A DNA stretch of 64,000 nucleotides. It comes from an uncultured Phycisphaerales bacterium. Its GTDB lineage: Bacteria; Planctomycetota; Phycisphaerae; Phycisphaerales; SM1A02. The stretch lies in NCBI GenBank assembly GCA_905480395.1, contig CAJQQE010000022.1, positions 1-64,000 of the forward strand, written 5' to 3'. The notes beneath the pieces are model-generated. The model worked only from the letters and a program-made list of their open reading frames with translations, did no database searches and was not told the origin of the DNA. Both the position numbers and the translations under genes were made by a program. Of the stretch, positions 40,774 through 48,623 are shown piece by piece. Position 1 is the stretch's first letter; every line of letters starts with the position of its first letter.

Positions 40774-42665
40774 GGTGCAACTCCGAAAGTTTGGGTTTCT
40801 GATTCAATCCGGGCGGTCGCTCGAGCTGATTCCCGCATCCGAGTCACACGGCAACCACCTTCCGGGCGAACCGCGACCTGGTAGTCACGGCCTTCAACCG
40901 CTTTTTCGTTATCGACTCTCATCTTTCTTCCATGCTTGCGTCGGAACTCGTCTGGCGTATGCCGCTCGAGAATCAACGCCCCACCGGCACGCGTGAACCG
41001 AACCGTCGCACCATTTAATGGATCGCTCGGGCCACTGAGGGTCAGCGTTCCCCCGTCAATGATCACCTCGACGTTCTTGACGAACTGCTTCCGAACCGTG
41101 AGTCCGGGACCAATCTCCATGACTTCAATGGCTGGTTTGGGTTTGAGGGGGGCGGCATTGTTCCAGCCGAAGTTCCAGTTCGGAACTGCAGACACCGAAT
41201 GTTCCTGCCGCATGGTCTCGAGGATCTGCGCCGCGATCTCCGGATGGTCGCTCGCCACGTCGGACGATTCCGTGGGGTCGATCTCGAGGTCGTAGAGCTC
41301 GACCGGCGTGTCGGCATCACGATGCACGCCGTTCCGGACACCCTTCCAACGATTCATCCGAACCGCCTGAAGTCCGCCACCCGCGTGATACTCCCAGTAA
41401 AGATGCTTCCGATCGGGGGCAGATCCACGCCCCAAGAGCAACGGGGAAACATCGATCCCATTCACTTCAGAGGTGGGAGCCACTCCGGCCACCGAGAGAA
41501 TCGTTGGCATCAGATCCCAGTTCGCCACCGGCGTGTCATCGCTCGAACCGGCCTTGATTCGATTCGGCCAAGTCGCGATCAATGGAACACGGATGCCACC
41601 TTCGTACAAATTGCACTTGTGACCCCGGAGTCCCCCCGTCCCATCGAAGAACGGCGGGTCATACCCGCCGATGCCGAACGTCGATCCGTTGTCACTGGTG
41701 ACGATGACCAGTGTGTCATCGGCAACCCCCGCCTTCTCCATCGCGTTCATCATCAACCCGACGTTGCGGTCGAATCGAGAGACCATCGCCGCGTAGGTCG
41801 CCCGAGGGGTCGCATTCGGTAGGTATCCCTTTCCACCTTTGTATGGCGTCTCGTCCCATCTGCCTGCGTACTCCGCCAGCGAATCGTCAGGCACCTGCAG
41901 GGCCAGGTGCGGAACCGGCGTCGCGTAGTAAAGAAAGAACGGCTCGTCCGCATGATCGCGAATAAATGCCGTGGCGCGATCGACCATGAGATCCGTTGAA
42001 TAGTGGCGTCCGGTCAGCCCTCGATCATTCCCTTCGAGCAGCACTTGATCGCCGTCTTCCACGATGTAGGTGGGATAGAAGTTGTGCGCATTTCGTTGGC
42101 AGAGATACCCAATAAAACCATCGAATCCATGATCCGTCGGCATGCTCCCAAGCTTCGGCCCGCCCAACCCCCATTTTCCTGCCATGTAGGTCGCGTAACC
42201 TCGACGCTTGAGCGCGGTCGCGATCGTCTCGGTTCCTTTGACCAAGCCGCGTTGGCCTCCCCACCAACCACCGGCTGGCGGTTGAGTCCACCCGGACAGT
42301 TCTTCGGTTCCCGGCGTGCCCGGATCACCGGAGAAGTTTGGCGTCTCACCGTTGTCACGAATTTGGGAAGCGCCGGTGTGCAACCCGGTCAGCAGCGTGC
42401 ATCGACTGGGGGCACAGACCGTCGAACCGGAATACGCCTGGGTAAAAAGCATGCCACGCTCGCGCAGACGATCGATGTTTGGCGTCTCGATGCGCTCGCT
42501 TCCGGTGCAACCAAGTTCGGCCAAGCCGAGATCGTCCGCCATGATCAAGACGACATTCGGTGGACGCTCTTCCTGGCCGGCGGCCAGTGCACCGGCGATG
42601 AAGACCGGCGGTGCCCAGAGAACGAGAAGGAACACCAAAGCGACGAAGATTCGATTCTTGCTCAT
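40770..42665 (-). CDS. Exported type I (formylglycine) sulfatase
   Basis: 631 aa. The signal peptide ends ALAAGQ (30). The S1 family opens with NVVLIMADDLG (Asp44, Asp45 as metal ligands), and CAPSR at 84-88 is the site where Cys84 becomes formylglycine. GKWGLGG is the second signature, and VTSDNGSTFG holds the remaining metal ligands. A C-terminal subdomain (about 500-631) carries an unusual GLTVRKQFVKNVEVIIDGGTL strand region. No maturase lies in the window. Followed directly by a fucosidase gene, its likely substrates are sulfated fucose-containing glycans. The start has TACCCT exactly 6 nt upstream and no Shine-Dalgarno. Confidence 0.92.
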   Translation of the reverse strand: MSKNRIFVALVFLLVLWAPPVFIAGALAAGQEERPPNVVLIMADDLGLAELGCTGSERIETPNIDRLRERGMLFTQAYSGSTVCAPSRCTLLTGLHTGASQIRDNGETPNFSGDPGTPGTEELSGWTQPPAGGWWGGQRGLVKGTETIATALKRRGYATYMAGKWGLGGPKLGSMPTDHGFDGFIGYLCQRNAHNFYPTYIVEDGDQVLLEGNDRGLTGRHYSTDLMVDRATAFIRDHADEPFFLYYATPVPHLALQVPDDSLAEYAGRWDETPYKGGKGYLPNATPRATYAAMVSRFDRNVGLMMNAMEKAGVADDTLVIVTSDNGSTFGIGGYDPPFFDGTGGLRGHKCNLYEGGIRVPLIATWPNRIKAGSSDDTPVANWDLMPTILSVAGVAPTSEVNGIDVSPLLLGRGSAPDRKHLYWEYHAGGGLQAVRMNRWKGVRNGVHRDADTPVELYDLEIDPTESSDVASDHPEIAAQILETMRQEHSVSAVPNWNFGWNNAAPLKPKPAIEVMEIGPGLTVRKQFVKNVEVIIDGGTLTLSGPSDPLNGATVRFTRAGGALILERHTPDEFRRKHGRKMRVDNEKAVEGRDYQVAVRPEGGCRVTRMRESARATARIESETQTFGVAP

Positions 42666-42671
42666 ACCATT

Positions 42672-42677
42672 AGGGTA
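42672..42677 (-). promoter_or_regulatory. -10-like TACCCT exactly 6 nt before the sulfatase start
   Basis: On the minus strand TACCCT-AATGGT-ATG, without a ribosome binding site. Same geometry as at 12416, 28486 and 48612. Confidence 0.45.
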
Positions 42678-42782
42678 CCGCCGCTCGGGGAGGTGGAAAA
42701 GGACCGCGATTGTCCACGCCAGGAAAGATAAACATGGATTTTTTTGGCTCTGAACCCTTTTTTTGCGTGCCGGGCACCTTTG

Positions 42783-44918
42783 ATGGACACAATGAAACTG
42801 ATGTCTTTTTTCACTCGATTACTCATCGTTGCCCTCATGGGTTTAGGCACCATCCCGCCTGCTGCAAACGCCATCGCCCCGCCCGACGGCTTTACAAGGA
42901 TCGGCACGCCTGGCGACTGGGGTGACATCGTCGGCATCACCCCGGTGGGCGATGGGAGGTTCGTGGCTTGGGAACGCGAAGGCATCGTTTGGATGCTGGG
43001 ACCGGATCTCGCCATGAGCATGGAGCCGATGATCGACATCCATGACGAAGTCGGTGCCTGGCGAGATCACGGCCTCCTGGGACTGACCCTCGATCCTGAT
43101 TTTCTGGTCAACGGCCGCCTCTATCTTCTCTACGTTGTGGACCGCTACTTCCTTCTCAACTCTGAATCACCAGATTACAACCCCAACACCAATCAGTACT
43201 TCCAAGCGACCATCGGCCGACTCACGCGATACCAAGCAACGGCCAAGAGTGACTTCGCGACGATCGATCCAAGAAGCCGGGCGATTCTGATTGGCGAAAC
43301 CATCACCACCGGCTTTCCGATTCTCGGACAGTCGCATGGCGTGGGTTCGCTCGCCTTCGGAGACGACGGAACATTGCTCGCAAGCATGGGCGATTCCGCG
43401 AGCTATTCCGAGGTGGATACCGGGGGACCATACGAGGGCGGATGGGTGGAACAGGGCCTGGTCGACGGCATCATCACACCCGATCAGAACCTCGGCGCGT
43501 TTCGAGCGCAGTACATCGACTCCCTTTGCGGCAAGATCCTGCGACTCGATCCCCAGACCGGCGACGGCATCTCGAGCAACCCTTGGTACGACGCCGAGGC
43601 GCCTCGATCACCACGAAGCCGCGTCTTCTGTTTGGGCCTGCGAAATCCCTTCCGGATGTCAATCATCCCCGGCACCGGAAGTACCGATCCCGCCGACGCT
43701 CGACCCGGCGACATCTCCTACGGTGATGTTGGCTGGAACACTTGGGAGGATTCGGGCATCATCACGGTTCGAGGCGCCAACCTTGGTTGGCCGCTCTTTG
43801 AAGGGCTCGACGCCAACGCGGGATACTGGAACGCCAACACCCTTCACCCCACCGCCACGAACCCACTGGCCGGCCAGAACGGATGTCCCGAGCAGTATCG
43901 ATTCCGAGACCTCATTCTTCAGGACGCTCAGCCTCGAGCATTCCCCGCCAATCCTTGTGATCCGGCATGGCAGTTTCCAATCTCCTGGATCGGACCAACT
44001 TTTAAGAACGAAGTCGGCGGGTATACGGGTGAGGGGTATCTCGATTTCGGTTTCAGTACCGGCGAGTTGATCGATTTTGACGTCACCGTCGACCAATCCG
44101 GCATCCAACAACTCGGACTCCGATTCGCCAACGGTGGCCCAGATCCGCGACCAGTTGCCATCGACATCGACGGCAACTTTCAGAGAACGCTCGATATCCC
44201 ACCGACCGGCGGCTGGGCCGAATGGCGAACGGCCTGGTTCACCGCGGACCTATCGACTGGTTCCCACCAGATTCGAGTTCGGACCGTTATCCCAACCGGA
44301 CCGAACATTGACCGTCTGGATACGCCGGATCTTCCAACCACGCCGGTGACCGGCACTCCGGTGTTCAGTCACCAACGGCCCATGCTGGAGATCAGACATA
44401 ACTTCGCTGAAACCCGGATCCCAACCTACACCGGCGGTGATGCCACCGAAGCGCTAATTGGATCGAGCGAGAGCCCGATCACCGGTTCGCCATTCCCTGC
44501 CAATTCGGTGACGGGCGGCGTGATGCAGAACCACGCCGCGTGGCCCGTGGAATGGCGAGGCATCTTCTTCGCTGACTTTGTGTATCAATGGATCCGACTT
44601 CTCAAGTTCGATGCGAACGGTGTGCCGACCAGCGTCGAACTCTTCGATCAGACCGCCGGACCGATCGTCTCGCTCACCGTCGATCCGGTTACCGGGGATT
44701 TATTGGCGATTCGATGGAGCAGCCAGCCGCTCCGCTACTCACCCCCCGCCAATCCCTGCCCCGCGGACTTCAATGGTGATGGCATCGTCGGCGGCGCGGA
44801 CCTGGGATTGTTACTCGCGGCCTGGGGCAGTCCCCGTGGCGACCTCGACGGCGATGGGACGACCAGTGGTGCCGACATCGGCCTCCTCCTCGCCGCCTGG
44901 GGCGACTGCACGGGCTGA
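42783..44918 (+). CDS. Secreted glucose/sorbosone dehydrogenase-like propeller with inserted CBM and dockerin-like tail
   Basis: 711 aa from the ATG at 42783 (42792 is also possible; a TTG at 42744 is unlikely). The signal peptide ends PPAANA near residue 31. The beta-propeller has HGLLGLTLDPDF, LGQSHGVGSLAFGDDGTLLASMGD, a CGKILRLDP strand and GLRNPFRMS, all diagnostic of the GSDH/sorbosone dehydrogenase family, which uses PQQ. Between 44010 and 44320 a CBM6/35-like module is inserted (GGYTGEGYLDFG, LGLRFANGG, WAEWRTAWF), after which the last blades resume (GGVMQNHAAWPVEWRG). Two dockerin-like repeats close the chain. It would oxidise or simply bind sugars outside the cell. Confidence 0.85.
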   Translation: MDTMKLMSFFTRLLIVALMGLGTIPPAANAIAPPDGFTRIGTPGDWGDIVGITPVGDGRFVAWEREGIVWMLGPDLAMSMEPMIDIHDEVGAWRDHGLLGLTLDPDFLVNGRLYLLYVVDRYFLLNSESPDYNPNTNQYFQATIGRLTRYQATAKSDFATIDPRSRAILIGETITTGFPILGQSHGVGSLAFGDDGTLLASMGDSASYSEVDTGGPYEGGWVEQGLVDGIITPDQNLGAFRAQYIDSLCGKILRLDPQTGDGISSNPWYDAEAPRSPRSRVFCLGLRNPFRMSIIPGTGSTDPADARPGDISYGDVGWNTWEDSGIITVRGANLGWPLFEGLDANAGYWNANTLHPTATNPLAGQNGCPEQYRFRDLILQDAQPRAFPANPCDPAWQFPISWIGPTFKNEVGGYTGEGYLDFGFSTGELIDFDVTVDQSGIQQLGLRFANGGPDPRPVAIDIDGNFQRTLDIPPTGGWAEWRTAWFTADLSTGSHQIRVRTVIPTGPNIDRLDTPDLPTTPVTGTPVFSHQRPMLEIRHNFAETRIPTYTGGDATEALIGSSESPITGSPFPANSVTGGVMQNHAAWPVEWRGIFFADFVYQWIRLLKFDANGVPTSVELFDQTAGPIVSLTVDPVTGDLLAIRWSSQPLRYSPPANPCPADFNGDGIVGGADLGLLLAAWGSPRGDLDGDGTTSGADIGLLLAAWGDCTG

Positions 44919-45040
44919 AAGCCGGCGATATCGGACGTCTCATTCTTGGGTGATTGCCAAAGTCGCTTCGTCCCCTCCTAGATTTTGCCGATGAATCAAG
45001 CATCATCACCCCGCTCACAGCGAGACCGGAGACGGCACCC

Positions 45041-46372
45041 ATGAGATTCAATCAAAGGCTCAGCGTCATACTCATCCTAATACTTTCGATCGGCGGGTAT
45101 GCGGCCGTGAGTGCCGCGGACACGGCAAGCAGCGACAAAGGCATCGTGGTCTGGAACCACACCGCCTTCGGAGAAGCCGCCGACCCATCCGCGGATAACG
45201 CGTGGAGAGAATTCAAGGACTTCATCTCTGAGCCCGCCGCCGGACTTGGCGGAACGATCTACAAGGACTGCAGCGACGGCTACTTCAAACACTACGCCGC
45301 GGCATTCACCGCGGCGGCGATCCACTTCGCGACGGCCAGCCCTCCGGTCCGGGTCTCCCCGGGATTGCCAATGATCCACTGCGGTTCCGCGGACTGCGGC
45401 GTCGCCGACGCCCAGGCAATCGTCGACTACCTCGCGAGTCTCGCCCCCGCCGACGCGACGACGCTCGCGACGAACCTCGACGGCCATCTCGAGATGTGGC
45501 TCGACTTCGAGCCATCGACTCCCGCGGACATGCCGATCTACTTCACAGCGCTGGCGTCGATTCGAAGCCTCGTCGATCACTACAACACCACCGAAACCAA
45601 CGGATTGAAGCTCCGGCTCACCGCCTTCCTGCCGATGCGTCTGCACGCGGGAACCGGAAGCGACGACTTCCAACTTCCGTGCACGCTGCCTGACGGCAGT
45701 ACCCAGACCATGTTCGTCTCGGACTGCCTCCAGCAGTACTACCTCGACGCATCAATCCTGATGGCGTACCGAAACGTCGCGTGCTACAAGACCCTTTGCG
45801 TTCCCGAGGCTGACGCCAACATCTGTCTAACTTGCTGGAATCGGGGGTCCTCGGACATGGGCGACTGCTACGGGATGATTGCCTGGTCGACGCTCTTCGC
45901 CGACGGCGCGGCGAGCGGCGCGGGAAACTTCTCCATCGCAATCGAGACCAATCCGACCCCCGCCGAGGCCTTCGAAATCTCTTTCGGTCAACCGAACCTA
46001 AAGGGGAACATCACCTACCTCGATGCCCAGGTCGACCTCACGATCTCCACCCTCGTCGCCGGCGGTCACGCCTCGGCGATGGCGGCGAATCCGATCGTGG
46101 TCCACGACTACGAGAACTTCTTCTGCTTCATGAACGACCGGCTTCCCATGGGCTTCGCGGGCGACTGCCCGATGGGGATCGCGACGAACTGCGATCCGAC
46201 CTCCCACTTCGCCCGCGAGGATCTCAACTACGACGGACTCGTCGACCGAGCCGACCTCGAGATCATTCAGACCGCGATGGGCAGCTGCACCGGAGACCTC
46301 GACGGCGACGGCACGGTCGACGGCGCCGATGTCGGCATCTTGATTGGCGCCTGGGGTCCCTGTCTTCCCTGA
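45041..46372 (+). CDS. Secreted protein of unknown function with dockerin-like tail
   Basis: 443 aa from the ATG at 45041 (GGAG 9 nt upstream), giving the signal peptide MRFNQRLSVILILILSIGGY ending VSAAD. The body (30-370) may be a TIM-barrel-like fold: GIVVWNHTAFG, HLEMWLDFEPSTP, LRLTAFLPMRLH, LDASILMAYRN and YGMIAWSTLF read as alternating strands ending in acidic or aromatic residues, as in glycosidase-like proteins. No family can be named. Several Cys pairs suggest disulfides. The last 60 residues contain two repeats of the dockerin-like type (DLNYDGLVDRADLEIIQTAM and DLDGDGTVDGADVGILIGAW). Confidence 0.72.
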   Translation: MRFNQRLSVILILILSIGGYAAVSAADTASSDKGIVVWNHTAFGEAADPSADNAWREFKDFISEPAAGLGGTIYKDCSDGYFKHYAAAFTAAAIHFATASPPVRVSPGLPMIHCGSADCGVADAQAIVDYLASLAPADATTLATNLDGHLEMWLDFEPSTPADMPIYFTALASIRSLVDHYNTTETNGLKLRLTAFLPMRLHAGTGSDDFQLPCTLPDGSTQTMFVSDCLQQYYLDASILMAYRNVACYKTLCVPEADANICLTCWNRGSSDMGDCYGMIAWSTLFADGAASGAGNFSIAIETNPTPAEAFEISFGQPNLKGNITYLDAQVDLTISTLVAGGHASAMAANPIVVHDYENFFCFMNDRLPMGFAGDCPMGIATNCDPTSHFAREDLNYDGLVDRADLEIIQTAMGSCTGDLDGDGTVDGADVGILIGAWGPCLP

Positions 46373-46382
46373 ACAAGAACCA

Positions 46383-46388
46383 TAGACT
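46383..46388 (+). promoter_or_regulatory. -10-like TAGACT 8 nt before the SixA start
   Basis: TAGACT-GAGCCCCC-ATG; no Shine-Dalgarno. The promoter lies within 16 bp of the upstream stop codon, so the gene need not be co-transcribed with its neighbour. Confidence 0.4.
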
Positions 46389-46396
46389 GAGCCCCC

Positions 46397-46900
46397 ATGT
46401 CCAAAGACTCGCTCGAACTGCTTCTCCTTCGCCACGCCAAGAGCAGTTGGGATTCCTCGGCCCAAACTGACCATGAACGCCCGCTGAACGATCGAGGCAT
46501 TCGGGCGGCTGCCACCATGGCCAGGTTTTGCAAAAACCGAGACCTCCTTCCCGATCGAATCCTCGCCTCGGATTCTTGTCGGACTCGCGAGACCGTGGAA
46601 CGGTTTATCGAGACGGCCAATTGGGATGGTCCGATCGTCTTCACGACCGAGCTCTACCACGCTTCATTAGAAATGCTCATCGACATCGCCCGGTCGCACG
46701 GCGAGGGAAGCCAGCGGCTGATGATCGTCGCGCACAATCCCGGAATCGAAGAATTGACCAGCCTTCTCTCCGGCGAGACGATCGTCTGTCCAACCGCGAC
46801 GCTCTCTCAATTTCGAGTTGCCAGCAGCACCTGGACGGATTGGCGCGGTCAGGCCATCGAACACCTCGGTACGTGGCGTCCGAAGGAACTCGTTGATTAG
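46397..46900 (+). CDS. sixA: SixA-like histidine phosphatase
   Basis: 167 aa, cytoplasmic. LLLLRHAKSSWD near the N-terminus is the phosphohistidine RHG signature in its SixA form, with the catalytic His at residue 13. RPLNDRGIRAA, ASDSCRTRETVERF and IVAHNPGIEEL (second catalytic His) follow in the family order and spacing. SixA removes phosphate from phosphohistidine in phosphotransfer proteins; here the target is unknown. The last 4 bp overlap the end of the convergent DHA2 transporter gene. Confidence 0.85.
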   Translation: MSKDSLELLLLRHAKSSWDSSAQTDHERPLNDRGIRAAATMARFCKNRDLLPDRILASDSCRTRETVERFIETANWDGPIVFTTELYHASLEMLIDIARSHGEGSQRLMIVAHNPGIEELTSLLSGETIVCPTATLSQFRVASSTWTDWRGQAIEHLGTWRPKELVD

Positions 46901-48435
46901 TTCGGCGGCGGCGGACTCGCCGCCTCCGGCCGCGGCGTCCACCACAAGGCAGCGATGGTCGCCAATGACGCCACCAGACCAGCGATAATGAACCCCCAAC
47001 CGATGCCGCGGGCAATCTCCTCGCGCACGAAGGCCACACAGGCTTCGGGCGCCGATTCCACCAACGCCGCCAGGTCCTTGAGATTACCTCTTGACGCCCG
47101 CGCCAGGACTTCCGGATCAACGTCCGGACAACGGTCGATCCCATCACCCGGCGATTGTCGGCTCACCACACCGATCACCGACGTGGTCAACGCGATCCCC
47201 AGCGTTGAACCAACCATACGGAACGTCTGAAGGACGCCCGATGCCTGTCCTCGATTCACGCCTTCGTTGCGGCTCATCCCGTCGGTATTGGCGGGCATGT
47301 TCACGAAAGGAATCGCGATCCCAAGCAAGACCATCCCGGTCATCAAGAGACCCATCGATTCTTGAATCGCCCCCACGCCGAGCAGCACGACCGCGGATGA
47401 GGCTGCGGCGGCCGCCGGAACGGCGAGGCGTCGGACTCCGAATCGGTCGTAGAGTCGGCCGGAAACTTGGACGAATAACAACACCGGAATCATCAGCGGC
47501 AACGTCGCGATACCGGCTTGCGCTGGATTCAATTGGAAGGTGGATTGCAACATCACGGAGAGTTGAATGACCGTTCCAGTGAGCGCGAACTGCATCAGTC
47601 CCAGCATCAGCGCATCGGCGAGGAATCCACGATCCCGTAAGAGTTTTAGATGGAAGACCGGATCATCGACTCGGGCCTGTCGGCGGAGGAACATCGCCAG
47701 ACCGAAGAACCCGGCGGTGATCATGCCCAGTACCAGTGGCTGTCCGAGCCCCCACGAGCCCGCCTGCTGGATACCACCAATCAACAATGGCAGCGACAAC
47801 ACCAACAGCACCACACTGAGCCCGTCGATCCGCCGCTCGGCAGATCGAATTGCGGGGGGCTTCGCGATGGCGGCCAGCACGAGTGCCAAGGCGGCGATCG
47901 GCAGGTTGATGAAGAAGATCCAATGCCAGCCAAACCGATCGGTAATCACCCCCCCGAGCACGGGGCCAATGGCCAGCGAGAGCATGGAGATTCCAATGTA
48001 GATCCCCATGGTCCGACCTTCACGGCCTGGCGTCGCCGTGGAGATGACGATGGCGCTCGAAGCCGGCTGCATTAGCACCGCGCCCACCGCTTGAAGTACC
48101 CGAGCCGAGATCAGCATCCAGCCCGAAGTCGACAAACCGCACCAGAGACTGGCTCCGGCGAAGATCGTCACACCAATCGAGAACGCCCGATTCTTGCCGA
48201 TCATGTCGCCGACCCGCCCACCCAGCGCGATCAACGTCGCCATCGCGAGCAGATAGGCATTAACCACCCAGGCCAGGCTCGATTCGCCCAGACCGAGATC
48301 CCGGCCAATCGCGGCGAGCGCGACGCCCACCACCGTCGTATCCATCATGATCATGGACAGCGACCCGGTCATGGCCACCAGGATGAGCATGCGGCGTCGA
48401 GCCGAAAGTGGTTCTGTCTGGAGCGGTTCAGTCAT
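46897..48435 (-). CDS. MFS DHA2 (EmrB/QacA) drug:H+ antiporter
   Basis: 512 aa with about fourteen transmembrane segments. LDTTVV-like MMDTTVVGVALAAIGRDLG in helix 1, WVVNAYLLAMATLIALGGRVGD in helix 2 and its loop, and GPVLGGVITDRFGWHWIFFINLP (motif C region) are the DHA2 hallmarks. It would export lipophilic or cationic compounds in exchange for protons. No membrane-fusion EmrA partner lies next to it; the RND fusion protein at 51327 belongs to another pump. The gene is divergent from the S9 peptidase gene at 48624. Confidence 0.9.
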   Translation of the reverse strand: MTEPLQTEPLSARRRMLILVAMTGSLSMIMMDTTVVGVALAAIGRDLGLGESSLAWVVNAYLLAMATLIALGGRVGDMIGKNRAFSIGVTIFAGASLWCGLSTSGWMLISARVLQAVGAVLMQPASSAIVISTATPGREGRTMGIYIGISMLSLAIGPVLGGVITDRFGWHWIFFINLPIAALALVLAAIAKPPAIRSAERRIDGLSVVLLVLSLPLLIGGIQQAGSWGLGQPLVLGMITAGFFGLAMFLRRQARVDDPVFHLKLLRDRGFLADALMLGLMQFALTGTVIQLSVMLQSTFQLNPAQAGIATLPLMIPVLLFVQVSGRLYDRFGVRRLAVPAAAAASSAVVLLGVGAIQESMGLLMTGMVLLGIAIPFVNMPANTDGMSRNEGVNRGQASGVLQTFRMVGSTLGIALTTSVIGVVSRQSPGDGIDRCPDVDPEVLARASRGNLKDLAALVESAPEACVAFVREEIARGIGWGFIIAGLVASLATIAALWWTPRPEAASPPPPN

Positions 48436-48611
48436 AAAGATCCCGTCGGAGAATCCAGAATTCTACTCGTTGGAACGATCGGACCGTGCTGGCGAACGGG
48501 GCGAGCGACCTTCTGGAGCGGGAAGGACGACACAGGACGATCTCAGGGCAACACCGAGGGGGCGATGCCCCTCGAGGCTTGAGCGGGTCGACCGATGCCC
48601 ATCCATCCGCG

Positions 48612-48617
48612 TACGAT
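48612..48617 (+). promoter_or_regulatory. -10-like TACGAT exactly 6 nt before the start at 48624
   Basis: TACGAT-TTTGAC-ATG. A TCGACC 18 nt further upstream matches four of six bases of the -35 consensus. No Shine-Dalgarno is present. Confidence 0.5.
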
Positions 48618-48623
48618 TTTGAC

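Noticed and set aside
48555-48574. CGAGGGG...CCCCTCG hairpin upstream of the S9 peptidase at 48624
   Set aside because: Short stem without a T-run, lying upstream of the proposed -10; no clear role.
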